64,000 bases of DNA from Marinobacterium stanieri (GTDB lineage: Bacteria > Pseudomonadota > Gammaproteobacteria > Pseudomonadales > Balneatricaceae), in the NCBI RefSeq assembly GCF_900155945.1, contig NZ_FTMN01000005.1, forward strand, positions 1 through 64,000. The letters are read 5' to 3'. Position numbers and translations under genes: made by a program. Below, in pieces: positions 30,339-39,144 of this stretch. Each line of letters begins with the position of its first letter. The stretch's first letter is position 1. A model generated the notes under the pieces. The model worked only from the letters and a program-made list of their open reading frames with translations, made no database searches and was not told where the DNA came from.

Positions 30339-32195
30339 ATGGACGCGCTCTACACCTGGATGACTGAACAGGGCCTTGATCCTGCCATCTTGCCCTATCT
30401 GGCCGGTGCTCTGGCCATCGTATTTTTGTTGATTGTAGTACGCGCAATGCGTCGCCCGTCGGCAGCGGACGAACTGCCGCAATCCGAGCAGAAACCGACC
30501 GTTGCTACCGAGCCTGAAGCGAAACAGACTGCGGAAGTAGAAGAGGCTGCACGCCAAGCGGCAGCTGAAGCCGAGCAACAGGCCCGTGAAGAAGCCGAGC
30601 GCAAGGCAGCCGAGGAAGAGACTGCGCGTAAGGCAGCAGAAGCGGCTGAGCAGCAGGCCCGCGAAGAAGCCGAGCGAAAGGCGGCTGAAGAAGAGGCAGC
30701 GCGTCAGGCAGCAGAAGCGGCTGAACAACAGGCCCGTGAAGAAGCTGAGCGCAAGGTGGCCGAGGAAGAAGCGGCGCGTCGGGCAACAGAAGCAGCCGAA
30801 CAGCAGGCGCGCGAGGAAGCCGAGCGCAAGGCGGCTGAAGAAGAAGCGGCGCGTCAGGCAGCAGAAGTGGCTGAGCAGCAGGCCCGTGAAGAGGCCGAGC
30901 GCAAGGTGGCCGAGGAAGAGGCAGCGCGTCAGGCAGCAGAAGCGGCTGAACAGCAGGCCCGTGAAGAAGCTGAGCGTAAGGCGGCTGAAGAAGCGGCCCG
31001 TAAGGCAGCAGAAGCAGCTGAGCAGCAGGCCCGTGAAGAAGCTGAGCGCAAGGCGGCTGAGGAAGAAGCGGCGCGTCAGGCAGCAGAAGCAGCCGAACAG
31101 CAGGCGCGCGAAGAAGCAGAGCGTAAAGCCGCTGAGGAAGAGGCAGCGCGTCAGGCAGCAGAAGCAGCTGAACAACAGGCTCGCGAAGACGCCGAGCGTA
31201 AAGCAGCTGAGGAAGAAGCAGCCCGCCAGGCCGAAGAAGCGGCAGCCAAAGCGGCGGCCGAAAACCCTGAAGAGAAAAAAGCCGGTTTCTTTGCTCGCAT
31301 TAAAAATGGCTTGAGCCGAACCAAGGCCAATCTCACCGAGCAGCTGGGAGATCTCTTCCTCGGTGCCAAGGAGATCGATGATGATCTGCTGGAAGAGATT
31401 GAAACCACCCTGCTGATGGCGGATATCGGTGTCGAAGCCACGACCGAAATTATCAACCGCCTCACCGACCGTGTTGAGCGTAATCAGCTGAAAGATGCGG
31501 ATGCGCTGAAAGAAGCACTGAAGGAAGAATTGGGCGATCTGTTGGGCGGTGTTGAGCACCCGCTGCGGTTGCCCGAGAAAAAGCCGGCCGTGATTCTGAT
31601 GGTAGGTGTCAATGGCGTGGGTAAAACCACCACCATCGGCAAGCTGGCCAAGCGTTTCCAGGGCGAAGGCAAATCGGTGATGCTGGCAGCCGGGGATACC
31701 TTCCGTGCCGCTGCGGTTGAGCAGCTGCAGGTGTGGGGCGAGCGTAACAACGTGCCGGTGGTGGCTCAGCATACAGGGGCTGATTCAGCCTCCGTTATCT
31801 TTGATGCCCTGCAATCGGCGCAGTCCCGTGGCGTGGATGTGCTGATTGCCGATACGGCCGGTCGTCTGCAGAACAAGGACAACCTGATGCAGGAGCTGGA
31901 AAAGGTTGTCCGCGTGATGAAGAAGCTGGACCCGGATGCCCCGCACGAAGTGATGCTGGTGCTGGACGCGGGCACCGGCCAGAATGCGATCAGTCAGGCC
32001 AAACAGTTCAAGGATTCCGTCGGCGTGACCGGCATTACCCTGACCAAGCTGGACGGCACAGCCAAAGGTGGCATTATCTTCGCCATCGCCAAACAGTTCG
32101 GTCTGCCGATCCGCTTTATCGGTGTGGGTGAGCAGGTGGATGATCTGCGTCCGTTCGAAGCGGATGAGTTTGTCCAGGCACTGTTCGAAGACTGA
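30339..32195 (+). CDS. ftsY: Signal recognition particle receptor FtsY
   Basis: FtsY is the GTPase receptor that docks SRP-ribosome complexes at the inner membrane. The C-terminal NG domain (about 315-618) is normal: GVNGVGKTTTIGKLA, DTAGRLQNKDN and TKLDGTAKGG. The N-terminal A domain is greatly expanded. It starts with a hydrophobic segment (about 15-30) and then holds nine near-identical 25-residue units (about 78-301). The full length, 618 residues, exceeds E. coli FtsY (497). Next come ftsE and ftsX, the classical operon. Confidence 0.97.
   Translation: MDALYTWMTEQGLDPAILPYLAGALAIVFLLIVVRAMRRPSAADELPQSEQKPTVATEPEAKQTAEVEEAARQAAAEAEQQAREEAERKAAEEETARKAAEAAEQQAREEAERKAAEEEAARQAAEAAEQQAREEAERKVAEEEAARRATEAAEQQAREEAERKAAEEEAARQAAEVAEQQAREEAERKVAEEEAARQAAEAAEQQAREEAERKAAEEAARKAAEAAEQQAREEAERKAAEEEAARQAAEAAEQQAREEAERKAAEEEAARQAAEAAEQQAREDAERKAAEEEAARQAEEAAAKAAAENPEEKKAGFFARIKNGLSRTKANLTEQLGDLFLGAKEIDDDLLEEIETTLLMADIGVEATTEIINRLTDRVERNQLKDADALKEALKEELGDLLGGVEHPLRLPEKKPAVILMVGVNGVGKTTTIGKLAKRFQGEGKSVMLAAGDTFRAAAVEQLQVWGERNNVPVVAQHTGADSASVIFDALQSAQSRGVDVLIADTAGRLQNKDNLMQELEKVVRVMKKLDPDAPHEVMLVLDAGTGQNAISQAKQFKDSVGVTGITLTKLDGTAKGGIIFAIAKQFGLPIRFIGVGEQVDDLRPFEADEFVQALFED
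30570..31241 (+). repeat. Nine-copy 75-bp tandem repeat inside ftsY
   Basis: The unit encodes AEQQAREEAERKAAEEEAAR plus five residues; eight copies are 25 residues and one (the sixth) is 24. Copies differ mostly at silent positions and at few residues (for example AERKA or AERKV). The product is an alanine/glutamate-rich charged helix, probably a long rigid coiled coil. Such arrays can change copy number by slippage or recombination. Confidence 0.92.
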
Positions 32196-32209
32196 TTTAA
32201 GGAGCCGGT

Positions 32210-32875
32210 ATGGCCGCGATTCGCTTCAGCAACGTGTTCAAGCGCTACAGCAGTGGTCAGGATGCCCTGCTGGGCGTCAACTTTGAGCTGGCGTCCGGGG
32301 AGATGAGTTTTCTGACCGGGCACTCAGGGGCGGGTAAAAGCACCCTGATGAAGCTGATCATGTTGATGGAGCGGCCCAGTCGTGGCCAGGTGTGGGTGGG
32401 GCAGCAGGATCTGTCCCGGCTGCATCGCTCCCAGATTCCGCTGCTGCGGCGCCAGGTGGGGGTGGTGTTCCAGAACCACCAGCTGCTGTTTGATCGCACC
32501 GTGTTCGACAACGTGGCGCTGCCACTGCAGATCAGCGGCTATGATCCGGCCGATGCCGCCCGCCGTGTGCGCGCTGCGCTGGATAAGGTAGGCCTGTTGG
32601 ACCGGGAAAAACACAACCCGATCATGCTTTCCACCGGTGAGCAGCAGCGTGTGGGCATTGCCCGTGCCATCGTGCACAAGCCGCGTCTGCTGCTGGCGGA
32701 TGAGCCCACCGGTAACCTGGACCCGGAACTGTCTGAAGACATCATGCGCCTGTTTGAGCAGTTCAACCAGATTGGCACTACCGTGTTGATTGCCAGCCAT
32801 GACCATTCGTTGATTAACCGCATGCACCACCGCGTGCTGACGCTCAGAAACGGACGCCTGATAGCAGATGACTAA
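32210..32875 (+). CDS. ftsE: Cell division ATP-binding protein FtsE
   Basis: FtsE is the ATPase of the FtsEX complex, which switches on septal murein hydrolysis through EnvC. The 221-residue protein has Walker A GHSGAGKST, signature LSTGEQQRVGIARAIV, Walker B LLLADEPTGNLD and the SHDHSL histidine. It starts 14 bases after ftsY and overlaps ftsX by eight. The partner envC is also in this window. Confidence 0.97.
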   Translation: MAAIRFSNVFKRYSSGQDALLGVNFELASGEMSFLTGHSGAGKSTLMKLIMLMERPSRGQVWVGQQDLSRLHRSQIPLLRRQVGVVFQNHQLLFDRTVFDNVALPLQISGYDPADAARRVRAALDKVGLLDREKHNPIMLSTGEQQRVGIARAIVHKPRLLLADEPTGNLDPELSEDIMRLFEQFNQIGTTVLIASHDHSLINRMHHRVLTLRNGRLIADD

Positions 32876-33860
32876 TAAACGTAGCGCTCCCGACAATACG
32901 CCAAGACGCGGTGCCCGGCAGCACCGTGTTGAATCTGCCGACCGCCGTCGCAGCTGGCGCCGGCACCATGTCAGCGTAGCCAAAGGTGCCCTGTTGCGGC
33001 TGCGGCAAACGCCGGTGGCCTCGTTCATGACGCTGGCGGTACTGGCGATTGCCCTGGCACTGCCCGGCTTCCTGCTGGCTGCGCTGAGTAACCTGCAGGC
33101 ACTGACGTCGGGCTGGGATACCCAGCCGCGCATCGCCCTGTATATGCAGACCGAACTCAGCGATGCCGCCATCGACCGTTTCAGCCGCGAGCTGCTGCTG
33201 CGTGACGACCTCAGTGGCGTGGAGCTGATCAGTCGGCAAAAGGGGCTGGAGGAGTTTCGCGAGTACTCCGCGTTCGCCGATCTGCTGGAGCAGTTGGATG
33301 CCAATCCGCTGCCGGCGGTCATCATGGTGACGCCCCTGTCTGATAACCCGGTGCAGTTGCCGCTGCTGAAAGAGGAGCTGGCGGCCATGTCGCAGGTTTC
33401 CGATGCGGTGCTGGACATGGAGTGGGTGCAGCGTCTGGATGCGGTGCTGGCACTGGCGCAGCGTGGCAGCTATGTGCTGGGTGGCCTGCTGGCACTGGCG
33501 GTGTTGCTGGTGGTCGGCAACACGGTACGCATGACCATTGAAAGCCGGCGCGATGAGATCCTGGTCAGTAAACTGGTGGGAGCTACCGACGCCTGGGTGC
33601 GCCGTCCCTTCCTCTATAGTGGTTTCTGGTTTGGCTTGCTGGGCGGTGTGCTGGCCTGGCTGCTGGTGCAGGTTGCCTTGTCGCTGCTGAGCGACCCGGC
33701 CCAGGCGCTTGCAGAGCTCTACCTGAACCGTTTCCAGCTGCAGGGGCTGGGGCTGGAAGGTTCGCTGTTGATGCTGGGGGCATCGGTCCTGCTTGGCCTG
33801 GCAGGGTCCTGGCTGGCGGTGGCACGTCATCTGCGCGAAATCGAACCGGGCGAAGTGTAA
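32868..33860 (+). CDS. ftsX: Cell division protein FtsX
   Basis: FtsX is the membrane subunit of FtsEX. The 330-residue protein has a basic N-terminal cytoplasmic stretch (to about 45), one membrane helix (about 50-70), a periplasmic domain (about 75-200) that contacts EnvC in other species, and three further helices. The IESRRDEILVSKLVGATDAWVRRPF segment is a family hallmark. It overlaps ftsE by eight bases. Confidence 0.95.
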   Translation: MTNKRSAPDNTPRRGARQHRVESADRRRSWRRHHVSVAKGALLRLRQTPVASFMTLAVLAIALALPGFLLAALSNLQALTSGWDTQPRIALYMQTELSDAAIDRFSRELLLRDDLSGVELISRQKGLEEFREYSAFADLLEQLDANPLPAVIMVTPLSDNPVQLPLLKEELAAMSQVSDAVLDMEWVQRLDAVLALAQRGSYVLGGLLALAVLLVVGNTVRMTIESRRDEILVSKLVGATDAWVRRPFLYSGFWFGLLGGVLAWLLVQVALSLLSDPAQALAELYLNRFQLQGLGLEGSLLMLGASVLLGLAGSWLAVARHLREIEPGEV

Positions 33861-33874
33861 AATAACCGCAACCC

Positions 33875-33963
33875 TTGCCCTATACACTGAATCGCGTTAA
33901 ATTTTTCAGTCCTTTGCGCGTACGCCGACGCTAAAAGCGGAACTTTAGCCGCCAGTTAGCGTC
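33875..33963 (+). promoter_or_regulatory. rpoH promoter and leader hairpin
   Basis: TTGCCC (33875-33880) and TAAATT (33898-33903) are 17 bases apart, giving a start near 33910. The leader holds a two-part hairpin: GACGCTAA (33927-33934) pairs with TTAGCGTC (33956-33963), and inside it GCGG (33937-33940) pairs with CCGC (33949-33952). There is no T-run, so it is not a simple terminator for ftsX. It may affect rpoH expression. Confidence 0.45.
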
Positions 33964-34003
33964 ACAAGCATGAATTTAGTGAAAATTGCGAGGTCATTCC
34001 TGA

Positions 34004-34861
34004 ATGGGCACAAGCTTGCAAGTTGTTGAACAGCTGTCACCGGGCCGCAATGTCGACGCCTATGTTCAAACTGTGAGTGCCATTCCCATCCTCACGGCTG
34101 ATGAGGAGCGGGAGCTGGCAGAACGCCTGCATTACCAGAGCGATCTTGAAGCGGCACGCCAGTTGGTTATGTCGCACCTGCGTTTTGTGGTTCATATTGC
34201 CCGTAGTTACTCCGGATACGGTCTGCCGCTGGGCGACCTGATTCAGGAAGGCAATGTTGGCCTGATGAAGGCCGTTAAGCGCTTTGATCCCACCATGGGT
34301 GTACGTCTGGTGTCGTTCGCCGTGCACTGGATCAAGGCCGAAATGCATGAATTTATTCTGCGCAACTGGCGTATCGTTAAAATCGCCACCACCAAGGCCC
34401 AGCGCAAGCTGTTCTTCAATCTGCGTTCGCAGAAGAAGAAACTGAGCTGGATGACCAATGAAGAGGTGGAAGCGGTTGCTGAAGATCTGGGCGTTGATGC
34501 CAAGGTTGTGCGTCAGATGGAAGGCCGTCTGGCCTCCAATGATACCGCCTTTGATGCACCGGCAAGCGAGGATGAAGACGCAGCCTATCTGTCACCGTCT
34601 GCCTACCTCGAGGATCACTCCGCTGATCCGGCTACTCAGCTGGAAGAGGCTAACTGGGAGGAAGATTCCCAGCGCCGACTGCTGAGTGCGATGGAAGGTC
34701 TGGATGATCGCAGCCGTAACATTCTGGCGCGTCGCTGGCTGGCCGAAGAAAAGGCAACCCTGCACGAGCTGGCGGCCGAGTACGAAGTGTCGGCCGAGCG
34801 CATTCGTCAGTTGGAAAAGAATGCCATGAAAAAGATTCGCGGTGCGATGCTGACGGCCTGA
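34004..34861 (+). CDS. rpoH: RNA polymerase heat-shock sigma factor RpoH (sigma-32)
   Basis: This 285-residue sigma-70 family member directs heat-shock transcription. Region 2 includes the [15 protein letters not shown] and [19 protein letters not shown] segments. The RpoH box [15 protein letters not shown] confirms sigma-32 over other group members. Region 4 ends [21 protein letters not shown] lies before the ATG. Its place after ftsYEX is the classical order. Confidence 0.97.
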   Translation: MGTSLQVVEQLSPGRNVDAYVQTVSAIPILTADEERELAERLHYQSDLEAARQLVMSHLRFVVHIARSYSGYGLPLGDLIQEGNVGLMKAVKRFDPTMGVRLVSFAVHWIKAEMHEFILRNWRIVKIATTKAQRKLFFNLRSQKKKLSWMTNEEVEAVAEDLGVDAKVVRQMEGRLASNDTAFDAPASEDEDAAYLSPSAYLEDHSADPATQLEEANWEEDSQRRLLSAMEGLDDRSRNILARRWLAEEKATLHELAAEYEVSAERIRQLEKNAMKKIRGAMLTA

Positions 34862-34880
34862 GCCCGGCATCCACTGCTCT

Positions 34881-34906
34881 AAAAGCCGCCCTGTGCGGCT
34901 TTTTTC
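34881..34906 (+). terminator. Terminator after rpoH
   Basis: AAAAGCCGC and GCGGCTTTT form a stem with loop CCTGT and a run of T residues. Confidence 0.9.
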
Positions 34907-34954
34907 GTTTCGGGCCTTAGTCCGAGCCATTATAATGCCACCACGGAATACCGC

Positions 34955-35356
34955 ATGTCCGCACGTCTTATTCTGATTCTGGCCGCCTTGATGGGGGCTT
35001 TGGCTGTGATGCTGGGCGCCTTTGCGGCCCATGGTCTGCGCGACCAGCTCAGTCCGCGTCTGCTGGAGGTGTTTCGCACCGGGGTCGACTACCAGTTCTG
35101 GCATGTACTGGCCTTGCTGGCGGTGGGTCTGTTGCAGCAACACCAGCGTCGCCTTGGCTTCAGCATCAGTGCCGGCGCTTTTTTGCTGGGTATCCTGCTG
35201 TTCAGCGGCAGTCTCTTCGTACTGGCCTTGAGTGGCGTGCATTGGCTTGGGGCCATCACCCCGCTGGGGGGAACCGCATTCATCATCGGCTGGCTGTGTC
35301 TGGCCGTGACATTGGTAAAACAAGGTAAAGAGCATGCAGATTCAGGTAAACGGTGA
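34955..35356 (+). CDS. DUF423 membrane protein (YgdD/TMEM256-like)
   Basis: This small inner-membrane protein (133 residues) has four hydrophobic helices. The family motif MLGAFAAHGLRD is near the start and YQFWHVLALLAVG follows. The function is unknown. It overlaps the start of thiS by 23 bases, so the two are coupled; the same neighbour precedes thiS in Pseudomonas. Confidence 0.88.
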   Translation: MSARLILILAALMGALAVMLGAFAAHGLRDQLSPRLLEVFRTGVDYQFWHVLALLAVGLLQQHQRRLGFSISAGAFLLGILLFSGSLFVLALSGVHWLGAITPLGGTAFIIGWLCLAVTLVKQGKEHADSGKR

Positions 35357-35534
35357 AGCACTGGAGATCAGTGAAGACGCCACGCTGAATGACCTGATTG
35401 AACAGCTTCAGCTGGTGGGCAAGCGCATTGCCATCGAGCTGAACCTGGAAATCATTCCGCGCAGCGAACATGCCAGCACCCGGCTCAAGTCGGATGACCA
35501 GGTCGAAATTGTACACGCGATCGGCGGCGGCTGA
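35334..35534 (+). CDS. thiS: Sulfur carrier protein ThiS
   Basis: A ubiquitin-fold carrier of 66 residues ending in the Gly-Gly that is converted to a thiocarboxylate (AIGGG at the C terminus). It donates sulfur for the thiazole ring of thiamine made by ThiG, 52 bases downstream. The start lies inside the preceding DUF423 gene. Confidence 0.94.
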   Translation: MQIQVNGEALEISEDATLNDLIEQLQLVGKRIAIELNLEIIPRSEHASTRLKSDDQVEIVHAIGGG

Positions 35535-35586
35535 GCGATAGCGCTGCTGGATCAGGTCGCAACTCACATTCATTCTCGGGGTATAG

Positions 35587-36387
35587 ATGATGTCAGAACT
35601 GGAAACGAACGACCCACTGGTAATTGCCGGACAGACCTTTAAATCGCGCCTGCTGGTGGGTACCGGCAAATACAAGGATATGGCCGAGACCGGCGCTGCC
35701 ATCGAAGCCAGTGGTGCCGAGATCGTCACCATGGCGGTCCGCCGTACCAACCTGGGTCAGAACCCGGACGAGCCCAACCTGCTGGACGTGGTCAGCCCTG
35801 ACCGTTACACCCTGTTGCCGAACACTGCCGGCTGCTACACCGCCGATGACGCCGTACGTACCTGTCGTCTGGCCCGTGAGCTGCTGGATGGCCATGATCT
35901 GGTCAAGCTGGAAGTACTGGGTGACCAGAAGACGCTGTACCCCAACATCATTGAAACCGTGAAAGCCGCCGAAACCCTGGTCAAGGATGGCTTCAAAGTG
36001 ATGGTGTACACCAATGACGACCCCATCGTCGCCAAACAGCTGGAAGAGATCGGCTGTGTTGCCGTGATGCCGCTGGGCTCCCTGATCGGTTCCGGCCTGG
36101 GTATCCAGAACCCGCACAACATCCGTTTGATCATGGAAGAGGCCAATGTACCTATCCTGGTTGACGCCGGTATCGGTACGCCTTCAGAGGCCGCCATGGC
36201 GATGGAAATGGGTTGCGCCGGTGTGCTGGTGAATTCGGCCATTGCCGGTGCGCAGAATCCGGTGTTGATGGCCAAAGCGATGCAGAAAGCCGTGCAGGCC
36301 GGTCGTGAAGCGCACCTGGCCGTGCGCATGCCGCGCAAAGCCTACGCCAGCGCATCCTCGCCGCTGGATGGCCTGATCAGCAAATGA
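35587..36387 (+). CDS. thiG: Thiazole synthase ThiG
   Basis: ThiG builds the thiazole phosphate of thiamine from deoxyxylulose phosphate, dehydroglycine and ThiS thiocarboxylate. The 266-residue TIM barrel shows [29 protein letters not shown] and the Schiff-base region [16 protein letters not shown]. Either of two adjacent ATG codons may start it. A GC-rich hairpin follows its stop. Confidence 0.97.
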   Translation: MMSELETNDPLVIAGQTFKSRLLVGTGKYKDMAETGAAIEASGAEIVTMAVRRTNLGQNPDEPNLLDVVSPDRYTLLPNTAGCYTADDAVRTCRLARELLDGHDLVKLEVLGDQKTLYPNIIETVKAAETLVKDGFKVMVYTNDDPIVAKQLEEIGCVAVMPLGSLIGSGLGIQNPHNIRLIMEEANVPILVDAGIGTPSEAAMAMEMGCAGVLVNSAIAGAQNPVLMAKAMQKAVQAGREAHLAVRMPRKAYASASSPLDGLISK

Positions 36388-36396
36388 ATTGAACCT

Positions 36397-36415
36397 GCGG
36401 GGCCTCTGGCCCCGC
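36397..36415 (+). terminator. Hairpin between thiG and trmB (no T-run)
   Basis: GCGGGGCC and GGCCCCGC pair around TCT in the 45-base gap. It has no T-run, so it may slow or process the transcript more than end it. Confidence 0.35.
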
Positions 36416-36432
36416 CAAGTAATAGACACAAG

Positions 36433-37125
36433 ATGACAGACGAACAGAAACCGATTCGCCGGATCCGCAGCTTTGTTGTGCGTGCCGGCCGTATGACCGA
36501 AGGTCAGCAGCGTGCCATGGACGAGAACTGGCCCAAATACGGGCTGGAGCTGAAAGATGGCATGATCAACCCGGCAGATGTCTTCGGCCGTGAAGCACCT
36601 CTGGTGCTGGAGATCGGCTTCGGCATGGGCGATTCGCTGATCGAGATGGCACGCCAGGCGCCGGAAAAGAACTTCATCGGCATCGAAGTCCACCCTCCGG
36701 GCGTGGGACGTTTGCTGTCTCGTGCGGTTGAGGCCGGGCTGACCAATATCCGAGTCTACTGTGATGACGCGGTGGAAGTATTGGAGCAGTGCATCCCGGA
36801 TGAGAGTCTGGAAACCCTGCAGCTGTTCTTTCCGGACCCCTGGCACAAGAAGCGCCATCACAAGCGCCGCATCGTGCAGCCTGAGTTTGCCCAGAAAATT
36901 CGTCAGAAGCTGGCCGTTGGCGGTTGTTTCCACATGGCGACCGACTGGGAAAACTATGCCGAGCATATGATGGAAGTGATGAGCGCTGCCGAGGGCTATC
37001 GCAACCGCCAGGGCGAGGGCGAGTATGCGCCTCAGCCGGAATGGCGTCCGGTAACCAAGTTCCAGCAGCGCGGTGAGCGTCTGGGTCATGGTGTCTGGGA
37101 TTTGATGTTCGAACGTACTGCCTGA
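36433..37125 (+). CDS. trmB: tRNA (guanine46-N7)-methyltransferase
   Basis: TrmB forms m7G46 in the tRNA variable loop. The 230-residue protein has the SAM motif [17 protein letters not shown] and the family hallmark [17 protein letters not shown]. The order thiS-thiG-trmB is as in Pseudomonas. Confidence 0.97.
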   Translation: MTDEQKPIRRIRSFVVRAGRMTEGQQRAMDENWPKYGLELKDGMINPADVFGREAPLVLEIGFGMGDSLIEMARQAPEKNFIGIEVHPPGVGRLLSRAVEAGLTNIRVYCDDAVEVLEQCIPDESLETLQLFFPDPWHKKRHHKRRIVQPEFAQKIRQKLAVGGCFHMATDWENYAEHMMEVMSAAEGYRNRQGEGEYAPQPEWRPVTKFQQRGERLGHGVWDLMFERTA

Positions 37126-37143
37126 ACCGACTGGAGTCCGATT

Positions 37144-37578
37144 ATGACCACCCCTATCAGCGTACAACAGACCAGCCTCGATTACCGTGCCGCTCTGGCC
37201 GCCGTCACTGCTGCTGCCGAAGAGGCAGAGCGTCTGGGTGTGCGTGTCAGCATTGCGGTGGTGGCACGTTCCGGCCAGCCGCTGGCCCAGCTAAGCCTCA
37301 ACGATGCACCGCCGCAAACGTCCCAGCTGGCGCTGCGCAAGGCGCGTACCTCAGCCGGCTTCAAGGTGCCCAGCAGCTTCTTCCGTAACAAGAACCCGGA
37401 CGACGTGCATCTGCTGGCGGCCCTGGATACGCATCCGGACCTGCTCATGCTGGGCGGTGGCTTGCCACTGCTGCTGGATGGGGAGTGCATCGGTGCCGTA
37501 GGGGTGTCGGGCGCGTCTCAGGATCAGGATATCGCCTGTGCGCAGGCGGCATTGTCTGCATTGGCGCTTAAGGAATAG
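37144..37578 (+). CDS. GlcG/HbpS family protein (DUF336)
   Basis: This 144-residue cytoplasmic protein has the GlcG/HbpS fold signature: early ALAAVTAAAEEAERLGVRVSIAVV, then QLALRKARTSAGF and the GGGLPLLLDGECIGAVGVSG glycine-rich stretch. Members bind heme or small ligands, or accompany glycolate genes, but none of those are near. GGAG lies before the ATG. The gene starts 18 bases after trmB and is followed by a terminator that lies inside the next coding region. Confidence 0.85.
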   Translation: MTTPISVQQTSLDYRAALAAVTAAAEEAERLGVRVSIAVVARSGQPLAQLSLNDAPPQTSQLALRKARTSAGFKVPSSFFRNKNPDDVHLLAALDTHPDLLMLGGGLPLLLDGECIGAVGVSGASQDQDIACAQAALSALALKE

Positions 37579-37585
37579 CTGACAG

Positions 37586-38503
37586 ATGTCTGAAGCGAAC
37601 ACACAAGGGGCTGGTTCAGCCCCTTTTTTATTGATGGCGGTCGCCTCGGCTGTGCTGATGGGCACCATCGGCGTGATCTCGCGCTATGCGGGGCTGAGTG
37701 CGGAAACACTGACCTTCTATCGATTGGGCTTTGGTGCCCTGCTGATGCTGGGCTACCTGCTGGTAATCGGGCGCTTCAGCCTGCTGTTGTGCTGGCCGGG
37801 CTGGCGGGTGCTGATCAATGGCGGGCTGTTGGCGGCGTTTATCGTCTGTTATGTCCAGGCGATGCTCTATACCAGCATGGCCAATGCCATCATGATGGTG
37901 TATCTGTCACCGGTCACGGCTTCGGTGGTGGCGCATTTTTGCCTGGGTGAGCGCCTGCGCCCGGCGGGCGTCGGGTTGATTCTGCTGGCGCTGTTCGGCT
38001 TTGCCATGATGATGGAATTCCGCCTCGGCTTTGATAATCCGGACGATGCCACCGGCATGCTGTTTGCGACCCTGGCCATGCTGGCCTATGCCGGCTTTAT
38101 CCTGATGAACCGTATCCTGCCCCTGCATGTACACAGCTATACCCGCTGCTGGTATCAGTTACTGGCCGGAGCCTTGTGCATGCTGCCGCTGATGTTGCAG
38201 CAGAATGAAAGCATTGTGGCGGTGCAATGGGGCTGGTTGCTGCTGGCGGGACTGTTGCCGGGCTTTCTGGCGATCCTGTTTGCCGTGATCGCGTTGCGGG
38301 AGCTACCGGCGGCCACCTTCGGCACGCTGGCGTATATGGAGCCGATTGCGGTGGTGACCTTCGGTTGGGTGCTGTTCGGCCAGTCACTCAACGCGCTACA
38401 GCTGTCCGGCTGTGGCCTTATTCTGGCGGCAGGGGTGGCTCAGGCGCTGTTGAACCAGCGCACTGAGCGACGTCAACGCGAGCGACTCCAAGTCGCGTCT
38501 TAA
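37586..38503 (+). CDS. EamA/DMT family transporter (second copy type)
   Basis: A 305-residue inner-membrane protein with about ten helices in two EamA repeats, distinct from the one at 13.4 kb. Substrate unknown. The start is ambiguous. ATG 37586 has AAGGAA ten bases before it, but its first 15 codons form a full rho-independent hairpin (37605-37629). ATG 37634 lies after the T-run, keeps the first helix nearly complete, but has no ribosome-binding site. Confidence 0.82.
   Translation: MSEANTQGAGSAPFLLMAVASAVLMGTIGVISRYAGLSAETLTFYRLGFGALLMLGYLLVIGRFSLLLCWPGWRVLINGGLLAAFIVCYVQAMLYTSMANAIMMVYLSPVTASVVAHFCLGERLRPAGVGLILLALFGFAMMMEFRLGFDNPDDATGMLFATLAMLAYAGFILMNRILPLHVHSYTRCWYQLLAGALCMLPLMLQQNESIVAVQWGWLLLAGLLPGFLAILFAVIALRELPAATFGTLAYMEPIAVVTFGWVLFGQSLNALQLSGCGLILAAGVAQALLNQRTERRQRERLQVAS
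37605..37629 (+). terminator. Terminator-like hairpin inside the 5' end of the EamA gene
   Basis: AAGGGGCTG (37605-37613) pairs with CAGCCCCTT (37617-37625) and ends in six T residues. It looks like the terminator of the GlcG-like gene. Because it falls inside the EamA reading frame it may act as an attenuator. Confidence 0.75.
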
Positions 38504-38510
38504 CAGGCTG

Positions 38511-39008
38511 TTACAGAATTTCCTTGTCTGCGCCACGGTGACGGTGGTGCGGGCCGTCACCTCGGTGGTGTTTACCATCGCGGTGATGCTTGCCCTTGCG
38601 CTCGCGCATCTCAGCCAGCTTCTCTTCCTGCTCCGGTGTCAGAATGGCGTAGAGCTCAGCCTTGAAGTTGGCGCGACGCTCGACACGTTCGGCCAGTTGT
38701 TGCTGCATGTCGGCGATGCGTGCCTGCACCTGCTCGTTGTAATCCGCGGCATTGGGATCCAGCTGTGCCAGCCCTTTCATGCCTTTGCGCGGCTGCTCCG
38801 GGCGTTGCGCGGCCTGGTCGGCAAAGAGTGCCTTGACCGAGGCGGTCTGGGCTTCGTCCAGTTCCAGGTGTTTGGCCATACGCTCGACACGCTTGTCGGC
38901 GCGGTCGGCAGCACTGCAGTTCTCTTTCTGACCGGCATAGGCCAGGGCGCTGGTACCGGCAACCAGAGAGGCGGCGAGAACGGATACAATCATCTTGCGT
39001 GTTTTCAT
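38511..39008 (-). CDS. Spy/CpxP family periplasmic protein with His-rich tail
   Basis: A signal peptide (about 1-25, ending AYA) leads to a helical Spy/CpxP domain with LDEAQTASVKALF and the LTPEQEEKLAEMR motif (LTxxQ). The last 25 residues are rich in His, Arg and Gly (HHRDGKHHRGDGPHHRHRG), which could bind metal. Family members are ATP-independent chaperones or dampers of the Cpx response. The gene is divergent from cpxR-cpxA with a CpxR box between, as for E. coli cpxP. It ends seven bases from the opposing EamA gene. Confidence 0.9.
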   Translation of the reverse strand: MKTRKMIVSVLAASLVAGTSALAYAGQKENCSAADRADKRVERMAKHLELDEAQTASVKALFADQAAQRPEQPRKGMKGLAQLDPNAADYNEQVQARIADMQQQLAERVERRANFKAELYAILTPEQEEKLAEMRERKGKHHRDGKHHRGDGPHHRHRGADKEIL

Positions 39009-39076
39009 GGAAACTCTCCTGTGTTGATCTGGTGTCCAGTATTGCCAATGTCAGCGCAAAGTTGTGTGCACAAGGG

Positions 39077-39091
39077 GTAAAGTTAGGTAAA
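39077..39091. promoter_or_regulatory. Candidate CpxR box
   Basis: GTAAA-GTTAG-GTAAA is a perfect match to the CpxR consensus GTAAA-N5-GTAAA. It lies 68 bases upstream of the Spy-like ATG and 53 bases upstream of cpxR, so it could serve both. Confidence 0.75.
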
Positions 39092-39144
39092 GCCTGCCTG
39101 ACGCCCGTGATCAGCGGGCTAAAATGGCGCCAGGAGGATTGCTG

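Noticed and set aside
30330-31772. A 480-codon open frame on the minus strand, opposite ftsY
   Set aside because: It mirrors the ftsY tandem repeats and yields low-complexity Phe/Leu/Cys sequence; the plus-strand frame encodes a complete FtsY.
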